Shown here piece by piece: positions 1-10,467 of a stretch of DNA of 64,000 nucleotides. The stretch's first letter is position 1, and each line of letters begins with the position of its first letter. The stretch covers positions 248,001 through 312,000 of the forward strand of contig NZ_QZEX01000001.1 in the NCBI RefSeq assembly GCF_003646465.1, in the 5' to 3' direction. The notes below the pieces were generated by a model. It was given only the letters and a program-made list of their open reading frames with translations, searched no databases and had not been told where the DNA came from. Position numbers and translations under genes: made by a program. This stretch comes from Chachezhania antarctica. GTDB lineage: Bacteria; Pseudomonadota; Alphaproteobacteria; Rhodobacterales; Rhodobacteraceae.

Positions 1-1803
<1,803 letters not shown>

Positions 1804-1806
1804 GTG

Positions 1807-1835
1807 ATGGTAGAAAACCGGCATCGCAGTTGCAA
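1807..1835 (-). promoter_or_regulatory. Probable sigma70-type promoter of thiC
   Basis: TTGCAA (-35, 1835-1830), a 17-nt spacer and TACCAT (-10, 1812-1807) lie immediately before the riboswitch. The predicted start near 1800 coincides with the first paired base of the aptamer, which supports the assignment. Confidence 0.6.
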
Positions 1836-1860
1836 GGGGGGTCTTGAAGGCCCCCGCAGC

Positions 1861-1892
1861 AAAACGCCGGCCCGCTTGATGGCGGCCCGGCG
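1861..1892 (-). terminator. Rho-independent terminator of the sulfatase gene
   Basis: On the minus strand CGCCGGGCCGC, a 6-nt loop and GCGGGCCGGCG form a 10-of-11 bp stem followed directly by TTTT. It lies about 50 nt after the sulfatase stop codon and just before the thiC promoter, so it separates the two minus-strand units. Confidence 0.75.
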
Positions 1893-1942
1893 TGATGGGT
1901 CTGGCCCGAAGGCGGCAAGTGCCGCCCCCGGGGTACTGTTGC

Positions 1943-3445
1943 TTACTGCTTCGGCGTGAACGAGCCCGCTTCCTGCCGCTGCGGATACTCCTCGAAGGTC
2001 GACATGAACTCGGCGACGATGCCGCCGATCGGGCCGAAGGCGTACATGTGGCGCACGAACCAGTCGTCATAGTACGAGGAATCGATCGGGGCCATTTCGA
2101 ACGGATCCGCCCGCAGGTCGATCAGCAGCGGAGCCTTGAGCGTCGTCTGCCCATGGGTCCACGCGCCCATGCCTTCTTCTTCCTGAACGCTGAAATGCGC
2201 TTTCCAGCGGTTAATCCGCACGGCGCCCAGCGTCCCGTCGTCGACGAAGGCGAAGAACTTGTCACGCGGCCATTCGCCGGCATCTTCGGCACCGGTCAGG
2301 TTCGGCAGCATGTTGTAGCCGTCCAGATGCACGTTGAAGGACTTGTCGCCCGCCTGGTAGCCATCCAGCAGCTTCTGCTTGATGTCCGGCTCGCCCGCCG
2401 CGGCCAGCAGCGTCGGGAACATGTCTTCCAGCGACAGGATCTCGTTCGAGACCTGGCCGCCTTCGATGTTGCCCGGCCATTTCATCATGAACGGAATGCG
2501 GATACCGCCTTCCCAGGTCGTCGCCTTTTCGCCGCGGAAGGGCGAGGTGCCGCCATCGGGCCAGGTGAACTTCTCGGCGCCGTTGTCGGTGGTGTAGATG
2601 ACGATGGTGTTGTCGGTCACGCCCAGTTCGTCCAGCTTGGCAAGAAGCTGGCCCACCATGCCGTCATGTTCCGTCATGCCGTCGGCCACGATGCCAAGGC
2701 CCGTCCTGCCTTCGCTTTCCGGCTTCAGGTGCGTGAAGATGTGCATCCGCGTGGTGTTGTACCAGACGAACCACGGCACACCGGCTTCTTCCTGACGCTC
2801 GATGAAGTCGATCGCGGCGGCAAGGAATTCCTCGTCCACCGTCTCCATGCGTTCCTTGGTCAGCGGGCCCGTATCTTCGATTTCGCCATCCGCCGTGGCG
2901 CGCAGAACGCCCCGCGGGCCGTACTGTTCGCGGAACTCGGGATCGGTCGGGTAATCGGGGTTCTCGGGCTCTTCCTCGGCGTTCAGGTGGTAGAGGTTGC
3001 CGAAGAATTCGTCGAAGCCGTGGTTGGTGGGCAGGAATTCGTCACGGTCGCCAAGGTGGTTCTTGCCGAACTGGCCAGTGGCATAGCCCATGGGCTTCAG
3101 CATCTCGGCGATGGTCGGATCTTCCGGCTGAAGGCCGATGGGATCGCCCGGCATGCCGATCTTCAGCATGCCCGTCCGCTTGGGCGACTGGCCGGTGATG
3201 AACGCCGCGCGTCCGGCGGTGCAGCTTTGCTGGCCATAGGCATCGGTGAAGCGGATGCCCTCCTGGGCGATGCTGTCGATGTTCGGGGTCGTGTACCCCA
3301 TGATGCCCTGGTTGTAGGCACTGGTATTGAACCAGCCGATGTCGTCGCCCATGATGACGAGGATGTTCGGCTTCTCGTCTGTCTGGGCCATGGCCATCGA
3401 GGCGGACAGCAGCGTCGCCACTACTGCACACGTTAGTCTCTGCAT
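1943..3445 (-). CDS. Periplasmic arylsulfatase-type sulfatase with CTAGR motif
   Basis: Type I sulfatase (alkaline-phosphatase superfamily) predicted to hydrolyse a sulfate ester in the periplasm; the substrate cannot be read from sequence. The 500-residue product has a signal peptide ending about residue 20 (SMAMA-Q), metal ligands D34/D35 in IMGDDIGW, a maturation motif C75-T-A-G-R79, and a DNG (287-289) and GEK (305-307) pair typical of the active site. The usual maturation motif is C-x-P-x-R; here the third position is alanine. Only C-x-P/A-x-R-accepting maturases would be expected to convert C75 to formylglycine, and no maturase gene is in the window. The ATG at 3445 is preferred over an upstream in-frame start because AGGAG lies 8 nt before it and the signal peptide follows directly. 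It is divergent from a Crp-type regulator. Confidence 0.88.
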   Translation of the reverse strand: MQRLTCAVVATLLSASMAMAQTDEKPNILVIMGDDIGWFNTSAYNQGIMGYTTPNIDSIAQEGIRFTDAYGQQSCTAGRAAFITGQSPKRTGMLKIGMPGDPIGLQPEDPTIAEMLKPMGYATGQFGKNHLGDRDEFLPTNHGFDEFFGNLYHLNAEEEPENPDYPTDPEFREQYGPRGVLRATADGEIEDTGPLTKERMETVDEEFLAAAIDFIERQEEAGVPWFVWYNTTRMHIFTHLKPESEGRTGLGIVADGMTEHDGMVGQLLAKLDELGVTDNTIVIYTTDNGAEKFTWPDGGTSPFRGEKATTWEGGIRIPFMMKWPGNIEGGQVSNEILSLEDMFPTLLAAAGEPDIKQKLLDGYQAGDKSFNVHLDGYNMLPNLTGAEDAGEWPRDKFFAFVDDGTLGAVRINRWKAHFSVQEEEGMGAWTHGQTTLKAPLLIDLRADPFEMAPIDSSYYDDWFVRHMYAFGPIGGIVAEFMSTFEEYPQRQEAGSFTPKQ

Positions 3446-3547
3446 CGAATCCACTCCTAGTTGATCAAATGATTGAACTTTAACCGATTTGGAAATAGTG
3501 TACTGGGTAAATTTGCACAATTCGGTGATTTCAGCTTTGGTCCGTAA

Positions 3548-4195
3548 ATGAAAGTTCTAAGGCGTTCCGGCTGGCTTTCAACGACGCCTGAAGATTTCGG
3601 GCGTGCTGTCCTTTCGCGGTGCGACGAAATCACTCTTCAGGCGGGGGAGCCCGTTTACCGGGCCGGAGATTCAACCGGCGGAATATACGGTGTGGTGACC
3701 GGTCGGGTCGAACTTCACCTGCCACATCTGCGCGAAGACAGGTCCCTGACGCATATCGGCGGGCCGGGTTACTGGTTCGGCGATCTGGCGGCGGTCTCGG
3801 GCAAACCGCGCCGGTTCGACGTCCGCGCCCGGGACGACAGCCGCCTCGCCCGGCTGAGCCGCGCCGAAATATTGCGTCTTACCGGGGAGATGCCGGAAGG
3901 CTGGCGATACCTGGCAACGATGATGATGAGCAACCTCGAACTGGCATTGAATTACGTCGAGGCGGTGAAGGCCAAGGATTCCGTCACCCGGGTCAGGGCC
4001 GTGCTGAGAAACCTCGCGACCCATTGCGGGAATGACGACGGCATCGTCGGCGTGTCGCAGGACGACCTTGCCGCCTTGGCCGGTCTTTCCCGCAAGACGG
4101 TGAATTCGGCAATGAAACGGCTGGAAGGCACCGGCGAAGTGACCGTTTCCTACAGGTCGGTCAGGATCAATCCCGGCGTCTGGGCGCCCGCCTGA
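3548..4195 (+). CDS. Crp/Fnr-family transcriptional regulator
   Basis: 215-residue protein with an N-terminal cyclic-nucleotide-binding-type beta-roll (about 15-120, with GDSTGGIYGVVTGRVEL and GGPGYWFGDLA) and a C-terminal winged helix (about 150-210; SQDDLAALAGLSRKTVNSAMKRL is the recognition region). No N-terminal cysteine cluster of the FNR type is present, so it is unlikely to be an oxygen-sensing 4Fe-4S protein. The ligand is unknown. It is divergent from the sulfatase across a 102-bp gap, so it may control that gene and itself. This is inference from position. No strong Shine-Dalgarno precedes the ATG. Confidence 0.85.
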   Translation: MKVLRRSGWLSTTPEDFGRAVLSRCDEITLQAGEPVYRAGDSTGGIYGVVTGRVELHLPHLREDRSLTHIGGPGYWFGDLAAVSGKPRRFDVRARDDSRLARLSRAEILRLTGEMPEGWRYLATMMMSNLELALNYVEAVKAKDSVTRVRAVLRNLATHCGNDDGIVGVSQDDLAALAGLSRKTVNSAMKRLEGTGEVTVSYRSVRINPGVWAPA

Positions 4196-4383
4196 AGTGG
4201 CAGCGTGAGCGGTTGGCAGCCCGATACCAGCTCTGTCAGATCAGAGCCCGAACGCTACCAGATGTTATGACCCAGCCGCGGGCCACCCACAGGACCGTCG
4301 GCACGAGATTGGACTCCGAGGCCAAACTTCCCGTGACTTTGGTCAAATCCGAGACCAACCCGGGTCATGTAAATCGTAAAGAG

Positions 4384-4459
4384 TGGTGAGCCGTGCAGGA
4401 TTCGAACCTGCGACCCACTGATTAAAAGTCAGTTGCTCTACCAACTGAGCTAACGGCCC
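4384..4459 (-). tRNA. tRNA-Lys (anticodon TTT)
   Basis: Full cloverleaf on the minus strand. The acceptor GGGCCGT pairs with ACGGCTC, the D arm contains AGCTCAGTTGGTAGAGC, the anticodon stem ACTGA/TCAGT encloses CTTTTAA, so the anticodon is TTT, and the T arm is GCAGGTTCGAATCCTGC. The discriminator A is followed by an encoded CCA (4386-4384). A weak promoter-like pair (TTGATC, 16 nt, CATAGA at 4523-4496) precedes it. The rest of the 500-nt interval between the regulator and dapF holds no gene that I can see, only a small GCTCTG/CAGAGC hairpin at 4230-4247. Confidence 0.97.
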
Positions 4460-4699
4460 ACTCTGTTGCGCCATTCTGGCGCTGTCCTGCCCCTCTCTAT
4501 GCCGTGCGACCGGATGTGATCAACACCGAAACAGGTCGGGAAAGGTCGGAACCGGCTTGGCGCCGTTCCCGAATAGGCGCTCCCTTTAGGAGAGGCGCCG
4601 GGTAGGGTCAACCCCGGATCAGACAAGGCGCGACAGAAAATCCATTACCCCGGTCTGGGAGATATGGATTCTGTCCCGCGGCACCGTTATATGCGCGCA

Positions 4700-5533
4700 A
4701 TGTCTTTCGATACTCCCTCCGATCTGCCCTTCATGAAGATGCACGGGCTTGGCAACGACTTCGTCGTCCTGGACGCGCGCGCGCGACCCGTTGAGGTCTC
4801 GCCCGCGCTGGCCCAGGCCCTGGCTGACCGGCAACGCGGCGTGGGCTTCGATCAGATGGCCGTGATCGAAAACGGACCGGGCGACGCGCATCTGAGGTTC
4901 CTGAATGCCGATGGTTCGGCCTCTGCCGCGTGCGGCAATGCCACTCGCTGCATCGCACGGTACCTGATGGACGAAACCGGGCGGACCCGCCTGCGCCTGA
5001 CAACGGATCGCGGTGAACTGGTGGCGGTGGACGCGGGCGGCGGGCTGACCTCGGTCAACATGGGAGCGCCGCAGCTGGACTGGGCCGAAATACCGCTGGC
5101 GCGGGAGATGGACACGCTGGAATTGCCGTTGGACGGGGCGCCCGTGGCCACCGGGATGGGTAATCCGCATTGCACCTTCTTCGTCGATGACGTGGATGCG
5201 ATCGACCTGGGAAGCTTTGGTCCGCGGATCGAGACTGATCCGCTGTTCCCCGAACGCACCAACGTGCAGGTCGTCCAAGTGATCGGGCCCGACCGCCTGC
5301 GGATGCGCGTGTGGGAGAGGGGCACGGGCATCACGCTCGCCTCGGGCTCGTCCTCCTGCGCGGTGACCGTTGCGGCTGTGCGGCGCGGCCTGACGGGGCG
5401 GTCTGTCCGGCTGGTGCTGGATGGGGGCGAACTGGATGTGACATGGGCCGAGGATGGCGTCTGGATGACCGGCCTCACGGCGCATGTCTTCTCCGGCACG
5501 CTGACGGCCGCGTTCCTGGAGGCACACCGATGA
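4700..5533 (+). CDS. dapF: Diaminopimelate epimerase DapF, second Cys position is Ser
   Basis: Interconverts LL- and meso-diaminopimelate for lysine and peptidoglycan synthesis in the cytoplasm. Recognised from [14 protein letters not shown] at the N-terminus, the first active-site motif [16 protein letters not shown] (catalytic C78) and GNPHCTFFV. The second motif, usually ACGxGxCA with the other catalytic cysteine, reads A214-S-G-S-S-S-C220-A, so the aligned position (215) is serine and the nearest cysteine is five residues later. Either the enzyme uses another residue or this is a clade variant. Start chosen at the ATG giving [16 protein letters not shown]; in-frame ATGs at 4664 and 4691 are alternatives, and no clear Shine-Dalgarno decides. 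The stop overlaps the mtaB start as ATGA. Confidence 0.92.
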   Translation: MSFDTPSDLPFMKMHGLGNDFVVLDARARPVEVSPALAQALADRQRGVGFDQMAVIENGPGDAHLRFLNADGSASAACGNATRCIARYLMDETGRTRLRLTTDRGELVAVDAGGGLTSVNMGAPQLDWAEIPLAREMDTLELPLDGAPVATGMGNPHCTFFVDDVDAIDLGSFGPRIETDPLFPERTNVQVVQVIGPDRLRMRVWERGTGITLASGSSSCAVTVAAVRRGLTGRSVRLVLDGGELDVTWAEDGVWMTGLTAHVFSGTLTAAFLEAHR

Positions 5534-6807
5534 CCGAGGCGCCCCGTTTCGTGACACTTGGTTGCCGGCTGAATGCCTACGAGACCGAGGCGATGAAACA
5601 CCTCGCGGCCGAAGCCGGCGCGGGAGAGGTCGTGGTTGTCAACACCTGCGCCGTGACATCCGAAGCGGTGCGCAAGGCCGGGCAGGAAATCCGCCGCCTG
5701 CGCCGCGCCCATCCGGATGCGCGGCTCGTGGTCACGGGCTGTGCGGCGCAAGTCGAACCGGAACGGTTCGCCGCGATGGGAGAGGTCGACGTCGTGGTCG
5801 GCAATGCCGAGAAGATGCGGCCCGAAACATGGGCCGGACTGGCCGCGGATTTCATCGGTGACAGCGAAACGGTGCAGGTCGACGACATCATGTCGGTGAC
5901 CGAAACCGCGGGGCACCTGATCGACGGCTTCGGCACGCGCGCGCGGGCCTATGTCCAGATCCAGAACGGCTGCGATCACCGCTGCACCTTCTGCGTCATT
6001 CCCTTTGGCCGGGGCAATGCGCGCAGCGTTCCGGCGGGAGTGGCCGTCGACCAGATCAAGCGACTGGTGGACCGGGGCTACAACGAGGTCGTGCTGACGG
6101 GTGTCGACCTGACAAGCTGGGGCACGGATCTGCCCGGCACGCCGCCCCTGGGCGATCTGGTGATGCGAATCCTGAAGATGGTGCCCGATCTGCCGCGGCT
6201 GCGCATCAGCTCGATCGACTCGATCGAGGCGGACCCGCGGCTGATGGAGGCGATCGCGACCGAGCCGCGGTTGATGCCGCATCTTCACCTGTCGCTGCAG
6301 CATGGCGACGACATGATCCTGAAACGGATGAAACGCCGGCACCTGCGCGACGACGCGATTCGCTTCTGCACCGAAGCCCGCAGCCTGCGAACCGATATCG
6401 TCTTCGGCGCCGATATCATCGCCGGCTTTCCGACCGAGACGGAAGCCATGTTCGAGAACTCTCTCGCGCTGGTGGAGGAGTGCGGCCTGACCTGGTTGCA
6501 TGTCTTTCCCTACTCGCCACGTCCCGGCACCCCCGCGGCCCGCATGCCTCAGGTCCACGGTCCCGACATCCGCGCGCGCGCCAAGCGCCTGCGCGCGGCC
6601 GGGTCGGCGCGGATCGAGGCGTATCTTCAATGCCAGGTCGGGAAGACCCTGCCTGTGCTGATGGAAACTCCGACCCTTGGCCGTACCCCGCATTTCGCGG
6701 AGGTCCTTGTTGACGGACCCGCCACCGAAGGCAGCATCCTGAGTATCCGCCTGACCGGATACGAAGGCGACCAGCTGCTGGGCAAGACCATAGCCGCGGC
6801 AGCCTGA
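5530..6807 (+). CDS. mtaB: tRNA t6A37 methylthiotransferase MtaB
   Basis: Radical-SAM methylthiotransferase that turns t6A37 into ms2t6A in ANN-decoding tRNAs. The 425-residue product has the three N-terminal cluster cysteines C12 (LGCRLN), C40 (NTCAVT) and C71 (GCAAQ), then the radical-SAM CX3CX2C at C148-C152-C155 (GCDHRCTFC), and a C-terminal TRAM-like region. GCRLNAYE favours MtaB over MiaB or RimO. It overlaps dapF by 4 nt, so the two are almost certainly co-transcribed and translationally coupled. Confidence 0.93.
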   Translation: MTEAPRFVTLGCRLNAYETEAMKHLAAEAGAGEVVVVNTCAVTSEAVRKAGQEIRRLRRAHPDARLVVTGCAAQVEPERFAAMGEVDVVVGNAEKMRPETWAGLAADFIGDSETVQVDDIMSVTETAGHLIDGFGTRARAYVQIQNGCDHRCTFCVIPFGRGNARSVPAGVAVDQIKRLVDRGYNEVVLTGVDLTSWGTDLPGTPPLGDLVMRILKMVPDLPRLRISSIDSIEADPRLMEAIATEPRLMPHLHLSLQHGDDMILKRMKRRHLRDDAIRFCTEARSLRTDIVFGADIIAGFPTETEAMFENSLALVEECGLTWLHVFPYSPRPGTPAARMPQVHGPDIRARAKRLRAAGSARIEAYLQCQVGKTLPVLMETPTLGRTPHFAEVLVDGPATEGSILSIRLTGYEGDQLLGKTIAAAA

Positions 6808-6879
6808 CCGTTCGGGATTTCGTCCGCAATACCAGACCGGATTGCCGTAACTGACCCGGGGCGTTTGGCGCGCCCGCCG

Positions 6880-7983
6880 CTAGCGAACCAGGAATTCCGC
6901 ATGAAGCGCGCCGGCGGCTTTCAGGGCTTGCAGAATGTCGATCATGTCACGGGGGGACACGCCCAGCGCATTCAGTCCAGCCACCACCTGGGACAAGGTC
7001 GTCGCCTCCGGCACTTCGGCCAGTTGCACCCCTTCGTCTTCCTGGATGTTGACCCCGGTCCGGGGCACGACGACGGTTTCACCCCGTGCGAACGGGTTTG
7101 GCTGAACGACAATCGGTGTCTCGTCGATGCGAAGGGTAAGGTTCCCCTGCGCCACAGCCACCCGCGACAATCGCACGTCTTCGCCCATGACAATCGTACC
7201 CGAGCGCTGATCAACGACGACACGGGCCTTTGTCTCGGGCTCTATCAGCAGGTTTTCGATCTGGCTGATGGCCCGCGCCGCGTTTCCGGCCCGCGCCGCC
7301 GTGATATCGAATTGCACGGTGCCCGAATCCAGCATCTGCGCGACCGGCCGGCGGAAAGCCCGGTTGATTGCCGCTTCGATCCGGCCTGCAGTCGTGAAAT
7401 CCGGGTCGCGCAGGGCCAATCGGACATCGGTGAGAGAGGATAGTTCGAATTCGATCTCCCGTTCCACCCGCGCGCCCGAAGGAATAACGCCAGAGGTCGG
7501 AACACCCTGAACCACGCGCGCCGCTTCGCCTTCGGCCTGTGCACCGCCCGCAAGGACGGTGCCCTGCGCCACGGCATAAATTCGGCCATCGGCCGCGTTC
7601 AGCGGTGTCATGATCAGGGTGCCGCCCAGAAGGCTTTTCGAATCGCCAATAGCGGATACCGTCACATCGATCTGCGATCCGGTTCGTGAAAAAGGCGGCA
7701 GCGTGGCCGTTACCATCACGGCGGCCACGTTCTTTGGCCGGAACTGTTCGCCATTAACGTTAACGCCCAGACGTTCGAGTATGTTGGCCATGATTTCTTC
7801 GGTAAAGGGCGCGTTTCGCAGCCCGTCACCGGTGCCATCGAGGCCCACGACTAGACCGTAACCGATCAGATCGTTACCGCGGACACCGTCGAAATCCACC
7901 AAGTCCTTCAGGCGGACTACCCCGGCCGAGGCCTGCTGAACCAGGAACAGTGCAATCAGGGCGGACAGAAGAATTTGCCTCAC
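6880..7983 (-). CDS. flgI: Flagellar P-ring protein FlgI
   Basis: Forms the periplasmic P ring around the flagellar rod. The 367-residue length is normal for the family. It has a Sec signal peptide (about 1-20, QQASA-G) followed by the conserved start VRLKDLVDFDGVRGNDLIGYGLVVGL, GTGDGL, and the C-terminal SPRDMIDILQALKAAGALHAE. It is the last gene of the minus-strand flagellar run and its start overlaps flgL by 4 nt. It converges with mtaB. Confidence 0.96.
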   Translation of the reverse strand: MRQILLSALIALFLVQQASAGVVRLKDLVDFDGVRGNDLIGYGLVVGLDGTGDGLRNAPFTEEIMANILERLGVNVNGEQFRPKNVAAVMVTATLPPFSRTGSQIDVTVSAIGDSKSLLGGTLIMTPLNAADGRIYAVAQGTVLAGGAQAEGEAARVVQGVPTSGVIPSGARVEREIEFELSSLTDVRLALRDPDFTTAGRIEAAINRAFRRPVAQMLDSGTVQFDITAARAGNAARAISQIENLLIEPETKARVVVDQRSGTIVMGEDVRLSRVAVAQGNLTLRIDETPIVVQPNPFARGETVVVPRTGVNIQEDEGVQLAEVPEATTLSQVVAGLNALGVSPRDMIDILQALKAAGALHAEFLVR

Positions 7984-8984
7984 AGGAAATTCACCAACGT
8001 CAGTCCCGCCGAACGCGCGGTGACGGAATAGAGCGATTCCAACCGGAACTGCACGTTTTGAATACGGTTGGCGATGTCGAATGGGTCTGCCTCCAGTAGT
8101 TCGGTCCGGGCCTGCTGCAGCGAATTGCTGGCAGCGCCGTTGCGGGCTTGCGATTCCTCGATCCGTTCCTCGGCAAAGCCGACATCGGCGCGCATGCCCG
8201 TCAGCTGATCGGACACGGCCATGAGACCATCGCGCGACGCCTGCACCAATTCGCTTTGCACGGATGTCGCCAACCCGAGCCCGGGATCGGTGACCAGCGC
8301 GGCCACGGCGATGTTGCGCAACATGTCCTTGAACGTCTGATCGTCTGCCCGAAGATCCAGGCTGACTTCGACACCTTCGCCGATGCGCAGCGGCGCCACC
8401 GAATTGGCCGATCCGCCATACATTACTGCATCGAACCCTGCGGGGTCGTTGAACCAGTCCTCGGCGGCCGTGATGACATCGGCCGCGGTCACACTACCGA
8501 CGAGTTCAGCCTGCAAGGCGGTGAGCAGCGTATCGGCTTCCTCGAGAGGGACGGCATCGGTCGCGGCGCCCGCGAACAGACTCCGACCGCCAACGGACAT
8601 GTTCAACATCTGGATGACCGATCCCAGTTGTTGCTCGGCCGAGGCAGACAGATGAGGCAGCGACGGTCCGGAGGTGGATTGGCCGACTGCTAGGAATGCG
8701 CCAACCATTGTCTGGGTCGCATCGTACACGGATTCCAGGCTCGTCTGCATGGTGGTCGCGACAAGTTTGGCTTCGCCCGCCGAGGTACTGATGCCTTCAA
8801 GCCGCTTCAGCTTGTGGTCGATATCGGAAAGGTACGCGAAATCCCCGCCAAGACGGTCGGAGATGTTGCTGGTCACGCCGCTGGAAAGCTCTTGCGTCAG
8901 AGTCGACAGGGCGCGTTTCGCGCGTGTGGTTTGAGTCTGGAGCATCAGGTGATGCGACAGGTCGCCGATGGAAGTCAGGCTCAT
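7980..8984 (-). CDS. flgL: Flagellar hook-filament junction protein FlgL
   Basis: Hook-associated protein 3, the adaptor between FlgK and the filament. The 334-residue protein has a flagellin-like N-terminal coiled region (SIGDLSHHLMLQTQTTRAKR, then LTQELSSGVTSNIS) and the matching C-terminal helix ending LYSVTARSAGLTLVNFL. Similarity to flagellin is expected; the position next to flgK and the divergent centre identify it as FlgL. It lies 3 nt after flgK. Confidence 0.9.
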   Translation of the reverse strand: MSLTSIGDLSHHLMLQTQTTRAKRALSTLTQELSSGVTSNISDRLGGDFAYLSDIDHKLKRLEGISTSAGEAKLVATTMQTSLESVYDATQTMVGAFLAVGQSTSGPSLPHLSASAEQQLGSVIQMLNMSVGGRSLFAGAATDAVPLEEADTLLTALQAELVGSVTAADVITAAEDWFNDPAGFDAVMYGGSANSVAPLRIGEGVEVSLDLRADDQTFKDMLRNIAVAALVTDPGLGLATSVQSELVQASRDGLMAVSDQLTGMRADVGFAEERIEESQARNGAASNSLQQARTELLEADPFDIANRIQNVQFRLESLYSVTARSAGLTLVNFL

Positions 8985-8987
8985 TTG

Positions 8988-10436
8988 TCAGATCCGCAAT
9001 AGGGTTTCCATGAGTTCGTCCACCGTCGCGATCATGCGCGCGTTGGCGGCGAAGATTTGTTCGGCAACGATCAGGTTCTGCAGTTCGGCATCGGAATCGA
9101 CGCCTTCGGCAAGTTCCAGGCGTTCCAGTTCGGTCCGCGACGTCGAGGCGAAACTGAGATTCTGCCCGGCATAGTCGGCCGCCTGCGACACGCGGGACGT
9201 AAGGCTGGCCGCAAGCCCCGAGGCGGTAAGGTTGACCGTGCCGAAGCGGCCCGACGGCGGAATGCGACCATCCGACAGGACATCCACGAAGGCCTGCAGT
9301 TGACCGGCATAGCCGACATCGCCAGGGGCCCCGGAACCTAGTCCGTCTCGCAGCAGCCTGCTGTCGCCGCCCTGTGCCGGATCGACCAGCGCGTTGATCG
9401 TGATCCGGCTGGCAATATCCAGGTCATTCAACGCATCGAAAGGGTCGCCGTCATCGGTGAACAGCCCCGGATCCCCCGGTGCGGAGGTCGGGTCGAGCCC
9501 GGCGGTCTCGAACCGTTCCACAAGATCACGCGCGAGGCTGTCGAGGTCGGTCTGCATGTCGACGGTCAGACTGTCGCGAATCTCGAACGCGGCGGCCAGC
9601 GTGCCGCCCGCGATGTGGCTGGACGAACCGGACGTCGTCAGCGGCTGGCCGTTCAGCGTGAGCCCCGACAAAAGCCCATTGTCGATGGTCATGTGGGGCG
9701 CCGTTTCGCCCGTGACCGTGAACTCGATCTCGGACACCGAGCCGTCGAGCAGCCGTGCGCCGCCATAGGTGAACAGGGCGATATGCCCGTTCTCGCGCGA
9801 AACCTCGTGAACAGGGACCATGTTGGACAGTTCGTCCACCAGCGCCTGGCGTTCGTCGCGCATGCCGTTGCTGTCCCCGCCCGACGCCTCGGTAGAGGTG
9901 ATGCGGGTGTTGAGCACGGCAATCCGGCGGAGCGCGACGTTCATGCGATCCACCTGCAGACCGATCATGCGGTCCGCGCGGCTGCGTTCGGCCCGCAGGC
10001 CGGTGGCCGCCTCGCGGATGCCCTGGCTGAGCCAGTCGGCACGCACAGTGACCGCGTCCAGCCGGTGGACGCTGTCGGGGCGGCTTTGCGCCTCGATCAG
10101 GCTGGATTCGAATTCTGCCAATCGGGCCGACAGGGCGTTGGGGTCGGTTGGCGACCCCACCAGGCGGACCATCGTGTCAGAGTAGGTGGAAATGACCGAT
10201 GCGTTTCGTTCGTCTGCTTCGGCCGCGCGGCGGTTGGAAAGGATGACCGGATCGACATTCCGAGTGCTGCCAAGCACCCGAACGCCCCCGCCATACGTGG
10301 CGGAGGCAAGATCGAGCGTCCGACGCCCGTAACTGGGCGTCATGGAATTGGCGAGATTTTCCGAGACGTTGGCGGTGGCACGGCCCGCTGCGGCGAGGCC
10401 GGTCATCGCGTTGTTCAAAGCCGTACTTAGCGACAT
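8988..10436 (-). CDS. flgK: Flagellar hook-associated protein FlgK
   Basis: Hook-associated protein 1. The 482-residue product begins with the rod/hook family signature (SLSTALNNAMTGLAAAGRAT, VSENLANSMTPSYGRR) and ends with the partner helix (NLIVAEQIFAANARMIATVDELMETLLRI), which packs against it in the assembled hook. The N- and C-terminal heptads and the position between flgE and flgL support FlgK rather than FlgE or FlgG. Confidence 0.93.
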   Translation of the reverse strand: MSLSTALNNAMTGLAAAGRATANVSENLANSMTPSYGRRTLDLASATYGGGVRVLGSTRNVDPVILSNRRAAEADERNASVISTYSDTMVRLVGSPTDPNALSARLAEFESSLIEAQSRPDSVHRLDAVTVRADWLSQGIREAATGLRAERSRADRMIGLQVDRMNVALRRIAVLNTRITSTEASGGDSNGMRDERQALVDELSNMVPVHEVSRENGHIALFTYGGARLLDGSVSEIEFTVTGETAPHMTIDNGLLSGLTLNGQPLTTSGSSSHIAGGTLAAAFEIRDSLTVDMQTDLDSLARDLVERFETAGLDPTSAPGDPGLFTDDGDPFDALNDLDIASRITINALVDPAQGGDSRLLRDGLGSGAPGDVGYAGQLQAFVDVLSDGRIPPSGRFGTVNLTASGLAASLTSRVSQAADYAGQNLSFASTSRTELERLELAEGVDSDAELQNLIVAEQIFAANARMIATVDELMETLLRI

Positions 10437-10467
10437 TTACGATGCTCCAGTCAGAGGTCAGAGGAGA

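Noticed and set aside
4230-4247. Small hairpin (GCTCTG/CAGAGC) after the Crp-type gene as a terminator
   Set aside because: Only 6 bp and no T run follows on either strand, so I do not call it.
4852-6693. Open frame of 613 codons opposite dapF and mtaB
   Set aside because: Antisense to two genes with clear catalytic motifs; the product is low-complexity His/Arg-rich.
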